Shown: positions 50,825-61,618, counted from the first letter of the stretch. The stretch is 64,000 nucleotides of DNA from Cylicocyclus nassatus (GCA_958299035.1 CATQJL010000305.1:66235618-66299617); one strand, 5' to 3'. Notes: generated by a model not told the origin, from the sequence alone. A program made the numbers and translations.

Positions 50825-52918
50825 TTTAGAACCAATAAATTAAATTGGCAGTCCATATTTATAGAATACCATTCAATTGAGGAAGTTTATAAAAGATTCT
50901 GTGGGAAAATTTACAACGGGCTCAGTGTATTTGGGTGTTTGAGAAAATTCAGTAACGCTATGTCAGCCCGATATCCGACTCATATTCAAAAACTCATTGA
51001 ACAAAAACGCAGGCTTTTCGATATTTTAGAAAACCCTCTGACTAATTCTTCATACTTAAAAGTCTGTTCGGATTTGAATTATCATCTGAAGAAGTTTCTG
51101 AAAAATTATGAGCGTCGGTTATCTTCTAAAGCATCTTTGAAGAAGCTATTCAGATATATGCACAATAAATTACATACTAGCACCACTTCCTCTTTTTTGT
51201 TGGACAGTTCCAATAAAGTATGTGCGAGTGATGGTGAAAAGGCAACTGCCTTGGGTAAATACTTTGCTAGTGTGTATTCTCCACCTAGTCAAGTGTTTCA
51301 ACCCTTAGCTGAAGCTTCTGATGCCATAAGCAGCTGTGACATGGTCTATTTTCGACGTGCTGATGTGAGATTAATTCTCAGCTCCCTCAAATCTTCATGC
51401 ACGGAGCCCTACGACGGTATACCTCCAATTATTTACAAAAAGTGTGCAGAAATCTTGTCGGAGCCTCTATGTGACATTTTCAATCTTTCCATGTACTTCG
51501 GTGAAGTCCCTGGATTATGGAAGGAAGCCATGGTTACTCCTATCCCGAAATCCTCTATAGCAAATAAAGTATCCGAATTCCGCCCCATAAGCTTGCTTCC
51601 CACTCCCGTGAAAGTGATGGAAAGAATCATAAGAAATAAGCTTGTCTGTTGGATCAAGAAACATAAAAAGATTCCACCGGAATTCCACGGCTTTGTTGCG
51701 GGGAGGAGTACCACTACTAATTTAGTGAAAAGTGTTTTTGAGTGGAGAAAAGCTCTCAACTCCAATATGTCAGTTGATATCATTTACGTGGACCTCTCAA
51801 AAGCCTTTGATAAGATTCCCCATGAACTGCTAATGTGGAAACTTCAGAATTTTGGCATCTCTGGGAAGCTTTTGACGTGGTTTGAGTCCTACCTTTCAGA
51901 CAGATTTATGACAGTGAGAATGAGACAGTCCTTTTCTGGTCGATATCACTGTTCTAGTGGTGTCCCCCAAGGTGGGGTGCTATCTCCACTACTGTTTCTG
52001 ATATTTACTTTTGATCTCCCAGATTTGATGAATTCTAAAGGGATCAAATTTCAAATTTATGCTGATGATATCAAGATGTACGCTTTTTACGATGAGCAGA
52101 GCCATTGTTGTGTTCATGAGAGACTACAGTGTTCAATTGATGCATTAAATGTCTGGGCCTCGAGAAACGGATTATCTATAAATCCTGATAAATGCTCTTT
52201 TCTGCATTTAGGCAAGACTTTGCCAATGAATTACAAAATTAATGGAAGAGAGTTGGTTCCTTGTTCCGTAGTAAGAGATCTGGGCGTGTATGTGGATTCT
52301 AAACTTGATTTTAAAGAGCACATTGATTACGCAGTAAAGAAAGCCTATTCTTCACTATTTTCAATTTTTCGAAATATCCACAGTACTGACCCTGTTATTC
52401 TGACGAAATTATACAAGGCTTATGTGGTTCCTCATTTGGAATACTGTTCCCAGGTGTGGAATCCAGTAAGTATGAAGCAAAGTTCTAAAGTGGAAAAAGT
52501 TCAACGCATCTTCACAAGAATGGTTCTTTCTCGAATTCAAAATACCTTTGCTAGAACAGTACCAGATTATAAGGACCGGCTTAGAAGGACTGGATTGAAG
52601 TCGCTGAGAACCAGAAGAAGTATTGCTGACCTTGTTTTCTGTTTTCGTATTTTGCGAAAAGAGGTAGATCTAAGCGCCAGCAGCTTTTGGGTCTTTAGAC
52701 CCGTTGGCTGCAGACGCTTTAGTTTCAATCTCTGCTATCCTAGGCTGAATAAATATAACTATTCTGGACTTTTCAACTTTCTTTTCTACCGCTGCGCACG
52801 TTGGTTCCGACGTCTGCCTGCTAAATTATTGTCATCCAAAAATAGTGAGATTTTTAAAAGGGGTTTACAAGAGCTTGATTTAGAAAGTATACTGAACTGT
52901 GGAAATTACCTCTGTTGA
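50825..52918 (+). CDS. LINE ORF2 fragment: reverse transcriptase, 5'-truncated, CR1/Jockey-like
   Basis: An uninterrupted frame of almost 700 codons. It enters in the linker that normally follows the apurinic endonuclease (LNWQSIFIEYHSIEEVYKRF) and continues through a complete reverse transcriptase: FRPISLLPTPVKVMERII near residue 213 counted from 50939, the first catalytic Asp in YVDLSKAFDKIP near 285, SGVPQGGVLSPLLF near 341, YADD at 374-377, then VRDLGVYVDSKLDF and the thumb/C-terminal KAYVVPHLEYCSQVWNP. It ends at TGA 52916-52918. Known: this order defines non-LTR retrotransposons of the CR1/Jockey/L2 group, whose protein nicks the target and reverse-transcribes its own RNA. The endonuclease domain is absent, so this copy cannot move by itself. 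No stop or frameshift is seen, so the insertion looks young. The true start is lost; the frame is open from 50825 (preceded by TAA at 50822). Confidence 0.93.
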   Translation, partial: FRTNKLNWQSIFIEYHSIEEVYKRFCGKIYNGLSVFGCLRKFSNAMSARYPTHIQKLIEQKRRLFDILENPLTNSSYLKVCSDLNYHLKKFLKNYERRLSSKASLKKLFRYMHNKLHTSTTSSFLLDSSNKVCASDGEKATALGKYFASVYSPPSQVFQPLAEASDAISSCDMVYFRRADVRLILSSLKSSCTEPYDGIPPIIYKKCAEILSEPLCDIFNLSMYFGEVPGLWKEAMVTPIPKSSIANKVSEFRPISLLPTPVKVMERIIRNKLVCWIKKHKKIPPEFHGFVAGRSTTTNLVKSVFEWRKALNSNMSVDIIYVDLSKAFDKIPHELLMWKLQNFGISGKLLTWFESYLSDRFMTVRMRQSFSGRYHCSSGVPQGGVLSPLLFLIFTFDLPDLMNSKGIKFQIYADDIKMYAFYDEQSHCCVHERLQCSIDALNVWASRNGLSINPDKCSFLHLGKTLPMNYKINGRELVPCSVVRDLGVYVDSKLDFKEHIDYAVKKAYSSLFSIFRNIHSTDPVILTKLYKAYVVPHLEYCSQVWNPVSMKQSSKVEKVQRIFTRMVLSRIQNTFARTVPDYKDRLRRTGLKSLRTRRSIADLVFCFRILRKEVDLSASSFWVFRPVGCRRFSFNLCYPRLNKYNYSGLFNFLFYRCARWFRRLPAKLLSSKNSEIFKRGLQELDLESILNCGNYLC

Positions 52919-53571
52919 TGGTTGCTGTTGGTTGTTCATCCAGATTTTCCGGAGATCCCTCTCAAAGAGGGATGTGTGGAGATTGTGGATGAACAACAGT
53001 GCATAAGTAAACATTCATATTCAGGTTCTTTCAGCTTTGAGTCATGGAAGGATCCTTAATTGGTTGTTGAATTTTTTTTTGTTTTCTTTTCAACCTCTTT
53101 TTCTTACCTTTTCCTCATTTTATTTCGACAATCATTTCTTTTTCAGATTCTTCTACGGCTCTGTTCTGTTGTGGTTCTATGTGTTACTTCGGTTGTTTTA
53201 TGTACTGCGCCGCACCGTTTCTACACTGACCGCTGCGGAAGATTTTCTGTTATCTGTTCTGTGTTTACATCCGTGTAACCAAGTTTCTCATTACTTCTTG
53301 CATCCTACTGAATCCTGCCCACCTCCAAAATGAAACCTAAATTTTTCTTTGGGGCCATGTCAGCTAGCTTGGCACCGGGGGCTCGCTGACACTCCTAAAA
53401 GGGAGGATGGTCATAATTTTGTAGGTGGGGGACTCTACAGATGTTTAACTTTGATCTGTTTCTTAGTTCGTACTTCAGTTCTGGTTTGCTTGGTTGTGTT
53501 TCTTATTCCTTTCTTCTTCTTCTTTTTTTTTGGTGCACCCTGAGTGTAAATCAAAATAAAAAAAAATAAAA
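50831..53571 (+). mobile_element. 5'-truncated non-LTR retrotransposon (CR1/Jockey-type LINE)
   Basis: About 2.7 kb: truncated ORF2, a 3' UTR of about 650 bp (52919-53571) and an A-rich tail with AATAAA-like units. The 5' break falls between the endonuclease and RT domains, the usual result of incomplete target-primed reverse transcription. The 3' UTR holds short inverted repeats (GTTGTTCATCCA near 52930 with TGGATGAACAAC near 52985; ATCCCTCT with AGAGGGAT) and T/C-rich stretches. I could not identify a target-site duplication by eye, so both ends are approximate. Confidence 0.85.
52919..53571 (+). other. LINE 3' untranslated region and A-rich tail
   Basis: Non-coding stretch after the ORF2 stop. 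The first 80 bp can fold: ATCCCTCTCAAAGAGGGAT is a tight hairpin, enclosed by the 12-bp arms GTTGTTCATCCA and TGGATGAACAAC. Such 3' structures are often the template-recognition element of the cognate RT (inference). It ends in an A-rich tail of TAAAA/AATAAA-like units at about 53548-53571. Confidence 0.65.
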
Positions 53572-53589
53572 AACCAGGATTCGGTACAG

Positions 53590-55022
53590 CTGGCACCGGG
53601 TCAAGCTGGATTTCGCTCTTGGGACAAAAGTGAGGGATATCGTTTTTGTGGCCGAAAAGACACAAAAATTGCGACGTTTTTCTAGTAGACGTTTCGTTTT
53701 TCTTAGGTTGTTTACGTTTAGGGTGTAGGGTCGAAGAGGACTTCGTCCAAAATTGATCAAAAGGGACTCCTTTGAAATTTCCTGGGGCCACCTCGTGCCA
53801 AGCCCTCCTTAGAGCAACAGAAAATTTGTAAACAGTAACAAGAAATTTTCTGATGGAAACGGCAAAAATATCAAGCAGAGTAAACGTTGTTCAATTCAAA
53901 AATGAAATGCAGTAAATACCGTTTGAACAGTCCATGCTGAAGCTGCAGCATTTCCATATGTATCACAAAAATCGTAATGAATAGGTAGTAGATCAAGTCA
54001 ATGATTTGCATTCTTATGACAAAGGAAAAACTGCTGCATTTATATCTGTAAAAATCAATCATTGTTTTGAAATAATCAGGATGGGATTCGAGGGTGCATA
54101 TTTTTGGAAATTTTGCATGTCATCGAGGGTGCTCAAAATGCTGATGCGGCTCCAACGGCTCCAAATAATCTTTTGCATCCGCTAAACGAATCAATAGAAT
54201 AACTTGCAGGCGTTTTTGATTGAAAAAATTTAGTTCTATGATTGTTGCGCACGAAAGCGCAGGAAAAAGCAAAGGAAAAAACCCAAGTTGTCGAATTTAC
54301 CACCATATTTCCCTTAGCTGAAACAACCAGATCTATCGAGTATTCGATAATGGCGTTCACCATCCAAAAATAGATGTTTGATTTCCAGTGAATGTTCCTT
54401 TTAGATTCATGGTCAAAAACACCACTCCATATATGCATTCACAGAATGGCTTTTGAAGGACATGTTCACTGAGACCACTCGCACTTTTAGATTATGTCCA
54501 ACACTAGTTCGCCACATACGGAAAGCAGTGCTCTTCAAAGTCTTTTGGCTTTTACTCCCAAATTGATGCGACTTAATAGCCTCTCCCTGTGAATTTGATG
54601 GTTTATCGAACCACTGTAAACCCTTAAAAGAGTATATAGCAGAAGGCGCAAGAATTTTAGCACCATATTCTATTGTATTTATTGTAGCTTTGTTCATGAA
54701 CAACCACATGCGCAATGAAGTAAAAATTTTAACCTATATTCCCATCATTTTTATCAGAACAAACGAATGAGCTGATTAAGTGCATGAAGTGGAGGCAGAG
54801 CCCTGCATGAGTCCGTTTCTAGACTTTTTGAAAACGAAGCCCCCTTGAATTTCGCAAAAAGTCACGAAGTCCCCTTTGAACCCAAACCATATCTGTAAAA
54901 TCCTCTAAAATACGAAACGTCGACCAAAAAAAACGTCGCAACTTCTTGCGTCTTTTCGGCCACGAAAACGAAGACTCCTTTGCCTTTTGCCCCAAAAACG
55001 AAGTCCAGCTCGTTTCCATAGG
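53590..55022. mobile_element. Possible DNA transposon: inverted ~200-bp repeats around two minus-strand open frames
   Basis: 53590-53790 (+) and 54815-55022 (-) are diverged copies of one sequence in opposite orientation. Shared blocks include GTGGCCGAAAAGAC, TTGCGACGTTTTT and GACGTTTCGT. Between them, minus-strand frames 54413-54715 and 54133-54438 overlap at their ends and could be one frameshifted coding region of about 190 residues. I recognise no transposase catalytic motif. The alternative is two independent insertions of one repeat family. Confidence 0.4.
54133..54715 (-). pseudogene. Two consecutive open frames, possible frameshifted coding relic
   Basis: Minus-strand frame 54413-54715 (100 residues, ATG within) runs into frame 54133-54438 (101 residues) with a small overlap, as expected if one frameshift split a longer ORF. 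Residues are mixed polar/aromatic with no low complexity and no motif I recognise. It lies between inverted repeat copies, so a decayed transposon protein is the likeliest explanation; chance is the other. Confidence 0.25.
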
Positions 55023-55278
55023 ATCTGTGCCGAGTGGTGATTACAATCACGACAATTGATGGGAATCTGGGTAATGAACTAGATATCCTTAATGATACTG
55101 AACATACATTGTATTTTCAAGACCAGACGTCACAAGGTTTCTTTTCAGCTATGCCAAAAAAGAAAATGGAGCATGAAAAATAATACTATATATTGACATG
55201 GAATTTTTCACAAAACCTTATCTTTATCTTTTTTCAAATTAACATTTCGTGTCTTTTTTATCAAAGCATTGAATTACA

Positions 55279-55322
55279 TAGAAAGAAGAAAAGAAGAAAA
55301 AAGAAGGAAAGAAAGAAGAAAA
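55279..55322. repeat. 44-base polypurine tract
   Basis: Uninterrupted A/G run built of AAGAA and GAAAG units; simple sequence. Confidence 0.85.
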
Positions 55323-55929
55323 TGCAAGCGTAAAAACAAGTATGACGGAAAGTTTTGCCATTCTAAAAATATCCACATGTGAGAAATATTTTTATAGCTC
55401 ATCAGCATAATTTGGAACATGATGAACTTACAATGTACATACATTTCGCAAGCAGCCAAATGTTGATGATTTCGGTCTTACACTGAATTTGCGTCAGGAT
55501 AATCGACAGCTCTATTTCTGCTGGCAAAACAACATAAATAGAGAAGTTACTATGGAAACGAAGAGTCTGTTAGTGCATCGAAAAAGAATCCGCAAGTTCC
55601 TGGCTGAAACTCGAACTGGTAAACCAACTAGTAAACTTTAAGAAAAACTATGCATACTAGATAATGCTTCCCTTTGAAAATCTGAAGTGGGAACACTTGT
55701 ATTCCCACAGTTCACTCTCATTGAACACTGAGAACGTTCTTTGCGAAGATGTCTTGCTGTCGGCAAGAAAAGAGCACCAGTGCGAAGTGCTCTCGAGAAA
55801 GTTCTCTTCGTTTTTCATTCAGAGAATCGAGTTACCATGGGAATGTGCAGCAGCAGAACTTGCACTGCTAAAAACACACTTTGCTGGAGATGTTCGAAAA
55901 TGGCTTCGATTGAGGGAACGAAAGGAAAA

Positions 55930-56190
55930 ATGAGAATGTTGTTTCAGGTAGCAGGTCGGCCGAACAATGCGATCAACAAACTGCGACCGATTAGTTTCCA
56001 AATGAATGCACAAATGCGTTCGCAATCAACTTTGTTAGCGCCGATGAGTTTGTCCAGAGAAAGTGATCATAGATCAGATAAAGACAAGCACCCTGACGGG
56101 AATATTTTATTTTTCTCGGGAATGAGGGATAAGCAAAGATGGTCGAGGTATACTAACCTTTGCATGAGTGATCAGTATTACACTTCTTGA
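55930..56190 (+). CDS. Possible exon, unrecognised
   Basis: TTGTTTCAG at about 55939-55947 is a good nematode acceptor. The frame after it runs for about 80 codons (VAGRPNNAINKLRPISFQMN early, SGMRDKQRWSRY late) to a stop at 56190, with a possible donor near 56148 (TCGAG/GTATAC). The frame is also open upstream to 55741. No family recognised. Confidence 0.2.
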   Translation: MRMLFQVAGRPNNAINKLRPISFQMNAQMRSQSTLLAPMSLSRESDHRSDKDKHPDGNILFFSGMRDKQRWSRYTNLCMSDQYYTS

Positions 56191-57011
56191 AGCTTCTTCG
56201 AAATGTGCTGAATAAATAATTTGCGATAATGCAGAGTGACTTCTTTCCATGTATTTACAGTTGCAATAAGTGTCACATTATGCTTTGTCAAATTTGGGAG
56301 AGTTAAGTCAGAAAAATCAGACACCTCTCAATGCAGCGGTCAAAAACAATGAAGGGAGCGAGAAGTTGGCAATAAAAACAAATCGCGAACCGACGCTGGC
56401 ACAACAAAGTATAGACGATTTATCGCACGCAAAGACGGGGCATCACTGCGGAAGCTGGCGTCGTCTGGCTGCTCAAGCACTCTTTCATTTCTTTTATCGT
56501 CTGCTGTCTCTTCCATGCGCGAACTATCTTAGTTGTACGCAGCAGCGTTCAATCTCTGCGTGCGTTTAATCAGGGATTGCTTATGAGACTGACGAGAAAA
56601 AATGGGCTAAACACTACTCACCGGGCAGAGAAAGGAAAAGAAAAATGCAGACTCATTTTAGTCGAAGATCTGGAAGCGATTTGCTCCCATTACGAATATT
56701 GACTTTTGGTTCTATCACGTTATTCTTCCGCTCACAATTCCACGAAGCTCGCTTCACATTCATGGAAACCTGCTTTTGTTGATTGTAAAGCATTCTTCCT
56801 AATCGACACTACTGATATAGCTGTATATGGAGCAAACGGAAAAGAAGAGAGCATATTTCAAAAAACTACCCTTAAATTTTACAGTAAGTCCGTTTCGACC
56901 CAGATAGGGCCCTTCAGATAAGTCCGCCTACAGATAAGCCCTTTTTCTCTCCACTACAACTACCCCGAAATCTTAATAGACAATGCCGAAGACTGTAAGA
57001 TAAGTCCGAAC

Positions 57012-57176
57012 ATATAGGCTGTACCAACCAGCATCGGTTATGCGACGTCGCGCTTGCGGCAACTTGCGACGCGGTTTGACGCGTGCGAACACACGCGTTA
57101 AGGCACGTCGCATGCGACCGTGCGTCTTCGCAAGGCATGCTAACGCGGGACCGATGCTGGTTGATACAGCCTATAT
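57012..57176. mobile_element. CpG-rich MITE, 27-bp terminal inverted repeats, flanking TA
   Basis: 57012-57038 (core GGCTGTACCAACCAGCATCG) and 57150-57176 are reverse complements with one mismatch, bordered by ATATA. The 111-bp interior is unusually rich in GCG/CGC and folds around ACGCGTG...CACGCGT. It is a compact DNA-transposon-derived hairpin, 165 bp. Confidence 0.75.
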
Positions 57177-58292
57177 CTGCAGACGATAACACCAGAAATA
57201 GATTCAAAACCCAGGTATTCTCATCACTTCTAATGGTTATACGTGATCACGCAAAGGCCTCTGTTTCTCCCATTTCTGTTGAATTTTGCATTTTCCCCAA
57301 TTTTTGAAGCAACCATTTGCAAAACTCGTAGACCTCAGGCATCACTTCTAGATTGTTCTGTTTCATAAATTCCTTACATTTATTGTAAATTTCTCTATAC
57401 TATACTCGATCCGGAATTGGCAACATTCTGTTTGCTGACGCAACAGAGCATATCATTCATAGGTGACGCATCCGAACAGATCGCAGCTTCGGTTTACGAT
57501 ATGCGCAGAGTTGTACGAACAAGCGCAGATGTACAGCTTACGAATGATACAATGACCGGCGGATGACGAACATTACGCATTCATTCCGCTCAGCGTCAAC
57601 AAATCGCTGAGGCAAATCGAATCGAATGGCAAACAAGCAGGATGATCGGGTGGCGATTATTCGGGTGACAGAACTTGTTCCTGCATAGTTTGGGTAGGGA
57701 TTTGTGGAGGAAGAAGAACGGGAAGCGAAGTGGAAAAGATGGAAGAACAACGAGAATTTGACCGTACAAAATCATTTCCTGGTCAAAATTTCCTGGCAGA
57801 AAATAGCTAACCGTGCAGTAGATCCGTGCAAAGACTGCATTACACCGCTTCTTATTTTCTTCAAACACTGCAACCAGCCGAAAAATGCACAAATATACGT
57901 CAACGGCTCGAAAAACCCCCACGTGGAGCTGCTGATCAGAGCTAAACCGCGGGTAAATATTGAATGAAACTGAGATGCAAGGAAAAATCTAAGGCTGTAA
58001 CGGCGCTTATCAGTGACGATTTCAATCATTTTCTCTAAACTGAAGGACGACAAAAAAATTATTCCAAATGGAAAAGATTTGCCATGCTTTGCTGAATTCC
58101 TAAGACGCGTCTACAGATTTTCTTTTTCAAAACTGTTTGTTTTACGACAGCTTAAAGAGTCGTTTTGACTATGTGAAAATAAAAAAAGCAAAAGTAATAG
58201 CACACATTTAAAGTCATGTACAGTATTTCGAGAGATTTCGAGACCCCTTTTTCTTAGCACACGCCATACTTGATCCACTTGATCCGCTTGGT

Positions 58293-58433
58293 CCACTTCA
58301 TCCACTTCCCTATTGGTCAAATCAGTGAACTGACCAACAGCGAAGAGGGATGAAATAGATCAAATGCATGAAATAGATATCCGCCTTGCTATTGGTCAGT
58401 TCATTGTGACCAATAGCGAAGTGAATCAAGTGG
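58293..58433. repeat. Fold-back with repeated inverted CCAAT-type motifs
   Basis: 58293-58342 and 58388-58433 are imperfect reverse complements containing CTATTGGTCA, TGAACTGACCAA and GACCAATAG. ATGAAATAGAT is repeated directly in the loop. About 141 bp, no ORF. Confidence 0.6.
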
Positions 58434-58849
58434 GTCAGACTGCGGGTGCCTACGGAAGGCCCCTTCCCACACCGCATCGGTCTGCCACAGTTGTATACTT
58501 ATTTTCGACTCAATCATGATTTTCATAAAATGCAGAAAAAAGGAGAAATTCAAAAAAAACTGCAAGTTGCACCTAGTATCATGACTTATAATAAGCCGCT
58601 TATTTGTCGGTCTGTAAGTCTGTCTGTTACGAAAATACAGTGAGGGATGATTTACAATTCTTTGAAGCATGTGAGGTTCTGACAGCGAGTATGGTTCATT
58701 TTTAGTTAGGACTCTCTCGCAGTCAACCTGGCAATAATCAAAAAGAAAGGCTTCACATCGTAAGTCTACCATCGTTTCTTGATGGCCAGTGCGAGCCTCT
58801 GCGAAGCAGAGGTGAAGCACTGGTTTGTATATAAGTTTAAGCACATGAA

Positions 58850-60335
58850 ATTACAACGTAGAACACCTATGATTAGCTCCATGTGGAAATGAAGAAGAAG
58901 CCAATGTTCACCATCAAAACTAGTTATATTAGTCATTTATGTACATCAAAGATGCAGTGATGCTTCACCGGAACAGGCAAACAGATTGTGAATGACGTGA
59001 CTAATTCACCGCATCGTGATCCTTTACGGTTACCGTCTCCACAACTAGCATATGTCCACAAGAGGTGTTTTATGGACAAGCAGAGTGGGAGTGAGGCGAC
59101 GAAGATCATTTGTAAACTGTAAGGGAAAGGATCAGAAGTTTATGAGCGGCGAATGAACGCTTGTTAGTTTAGAAACCAGCGGTGCAGAACTGGATTTTGA
59201 CTGCGCGCTATCATAAAAGAGATGTTTAGACTGAATGAAGCAACTTTTGACCTCAAAAAAGGATGTTCGGTCTCGCAAGCACTCGGCATTTTGTTTAGTG
59301 ATACATCATAATTTTTTTGCTTTTAGATCATAGATTGAAGTGAAATCCTCAGTATAAAAATCGGATGTAGCACTTTTGGAGTACTCCTGCTATCACCAAG
59401 AAGCAGAGTTTTGGGAAAAGAAGTTCACTTTTGAAAAAGAAACAGCGAGTTTATTGTAAAGGTTTCCCGACCCCTCCCTAAGAAAAACGAGTGAATCTCA
59501 ACAAAAGTTCTTCTTGTAAAAACTTAGAGAAAACAGCACTCGCAGCTAGAATCCAGTAAGATACTCAAGTGGGAGATGAATGCTGTGCTGATTTCTGAAA
59601 AGCTCTACCCTAACCCCTTCTTTAAATTGCTCGTTTTGAGGGAAAATCTATGTTTTTGTGAGAGTTGCTTATATCCAGTGAAAGTTCTTTCTTTCTCGTC
59701 TTCTAAATGAACTTTTTATTTCACAGAGTTCTCTGTTCACGCGATCCGTACCCTAGATGGACAACAAAGCAAATGCGGATTTTTTCTTTTTTCCGTGATA
59801 TCACGCACTGGGATAAAGAATGTATGTAATTAACGAGTGCATGTGTCAGATAATTTTTATCGTGATATTAGAAAATGAGCCTGAAAATCTTTAGCAGGAG
59901 CATGAGATGTCGTCGCAGTCCATACAAGCCGCAAAACTTGATCTCTGTGACTGCGAGTATGTAAGTACAAACTTTGCACTCCTACAGCACAGGCAACCAT
60001 AAATTTGTGTGGCACAATTTTTATTGGCTGTTATCGCCCCATCATGTTCGATTCATTTTATGATGATAGCGTAAATGAATAGATGAAGGAATTGTAATAC
60101 ATGGCTAGAGATGATAGTCCCTCCTGTCCTTTTTCGAGTATGAGGCGGCTCGATAAAGCCCTATATTATTTTGTAAAGTCTAAATTACTCACTCATTCAC
60201 GCCTTACTCAGCGTATTTTGAAAGTTTTATAACTCACTCTTCACTATATGCAAAAGCTATCCGAGAAAGGTGAGTGGAACTATGTGGATGGAGAATATTG
60301 AAGCAAGACAACATGTAAGACAAGGACAAAAGACA
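58850..60335. other. No recognised gene
   Basis: About 1.5 kb of AT-rich DNA with no open frame of 60 codons and no evident repeat. Confidence 0.6.
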
Positions 60336-60427
60336 AGCTTCTATTTATTCCATGATAATCTATTGATTTTTTTCCTGTTTTTACAGAAAAAAACAATAGA
60401 TTATCATGGAATAAATAAATAGAAGCT
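60336..60427. repeat. 92-bp hairpin with ~42-bp arms
   Basis: AGCTTCTATTTATTCCATGA... reads inward on the left and its reverse complement on the right (ends AATAGAAGCT). The arms are almost identical apart from a 4-base TTTA indel and one or two mismatches, with a loop of under 10 bases. It could be a MITE core or a hairpin-forming RNA. Confidence 0.7.
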
Positions 60428-61003
60428 AATGGCTAAAGCAACGATGGCCTCACAATAGATTATGTTTTTGTTTATGAGAAGCAAGGAGCTAGCCGAATCC
60501 TTTGTGCGTTGCTGCTTATGCAACGACGTGAAAAACAATCGGAATATGAGAAAAACTATCACTGAGACTTAATGACTTCGAAAAGGTAAACAAGCCGTGG
60601 GAACAGGTGATCAAATTACATGCCAGGGTCACTGAGAATAAGACAAATTCGCTTGATTCTTTGGGTTTACCTGACCGAAAAGGATTAGGATGAAATGATA
60701 TGAAGACTTAATTGTCAGAGAAATCATCAGTCCAGTAACCCCTTGTAAACCATGTGCTGAGGATCATTTGTTGACATAAAACGCAGAAAGGCATGGCATT
60801 AAGAGAAATTTCTTTGAGATAGAGATCTGTACACATGGCAGCTGGGAGTTTTTTGATTTAGGGTCCAATTGACGTTTTTTTAGCGAGAAGAGAGATTCAC
60901 TCGCAGTGAGATCATCCGCTGTAAACAGTTACAATCGGGTTAAAAGTCTCCCACGACCGATTGGATACCTTGAAATTTCCGTACTTGCACCATTTTTCAG
61001 AAA

Positions 61004-61121
61004 TCTTATATGATATGCCGCTATAAAGCAAGGGTAGCGGATGTTCAAGGAGATGATGTTCATCCGGCATTACTTGAGAGATTTTTGAAAATGGTCCACA
61101 AGTGCTATAAATTTACTCAGG
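61004..61121 (+). CDS. Possible internal exon, unrecognised
   Basis: The acceptor CATTTTTCAG ends near 61001 and the donor ACTCAG/GTAACT lies near 61121. The enclosed frame encodes about 40 residues including RYKARVADVQGDD and LLERFLKMVHKCYKFTQ, and has coding-like composition. The next acceptor (TTTTTTTCAG near 61188) would add a few residues before a stop. No domain recognised. Confidence 0.3.
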
Positions 61122-61233
61122 TAACTTGTTCTCAATCCAAACGAATGAACATCCACAGATTCTGCTGTGATGTTCATTTTTTTTCAGATTCAGGATTGCA
61201 AACTTATAACTTATTAGAGCCTGGAGTTACAAG

Positions 61234-61375
61234 AAATTTTTTTCAAGTCCTCGTCCTCGGACTTGAAAAAAATTTAACTGCTATTCCCTGACGTTTGAAT
61301 GAAAAATCTTTTTAGCAGTGGCGGTCCTAGCCGCTGCTAAAAAGATTTTTTATTCAAACGTCAGGGAGTAGCAGT
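61234..61375. repeat. Two adjacent long hairpins
   Basis: Hairpin 1 (61234-61275): 17-bp perfect arms AAATTTTTTTCAAGTCC / GGACTTGAAAAAAATTT around an 8-base loop. Hairpin 2 (about 61277-61375): arms of roughly 48 bp beginning AACTGCTATTCCCTGACG, with only a few differences and a TCCTAG loop. The tip of hairpin 2 carries CAGTGGCGG, like the element ends at 12.03 kb. Confidence 0.8.
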
Positions 61376-61618
61376 TATTAAATTCAGGGATATTATTGTA
61401 ATTAGCGTTTGCAAGTTATTTTTCGTAGAAACATTACAGCATCTGATTATGTCCACAATCAAACGATGTCATACAAGGTTTTTGCGAACGCATAAATCTA
61501 GAGAATTGATAGAACTGTTACTAAACTTAGAACTGATTTGTGAACTTGGGCAAGAAAAATCTATTTTATGGCATGTCCCTCATTTCGTGATCCAGCTGTA
61601 CTGCACATGCCCTTTCAG

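Noticed and set aside
51433..51783. 116-codon minus-strand frame
   Set aside because: Antisense shadow of the LINE reverse transcriptase.
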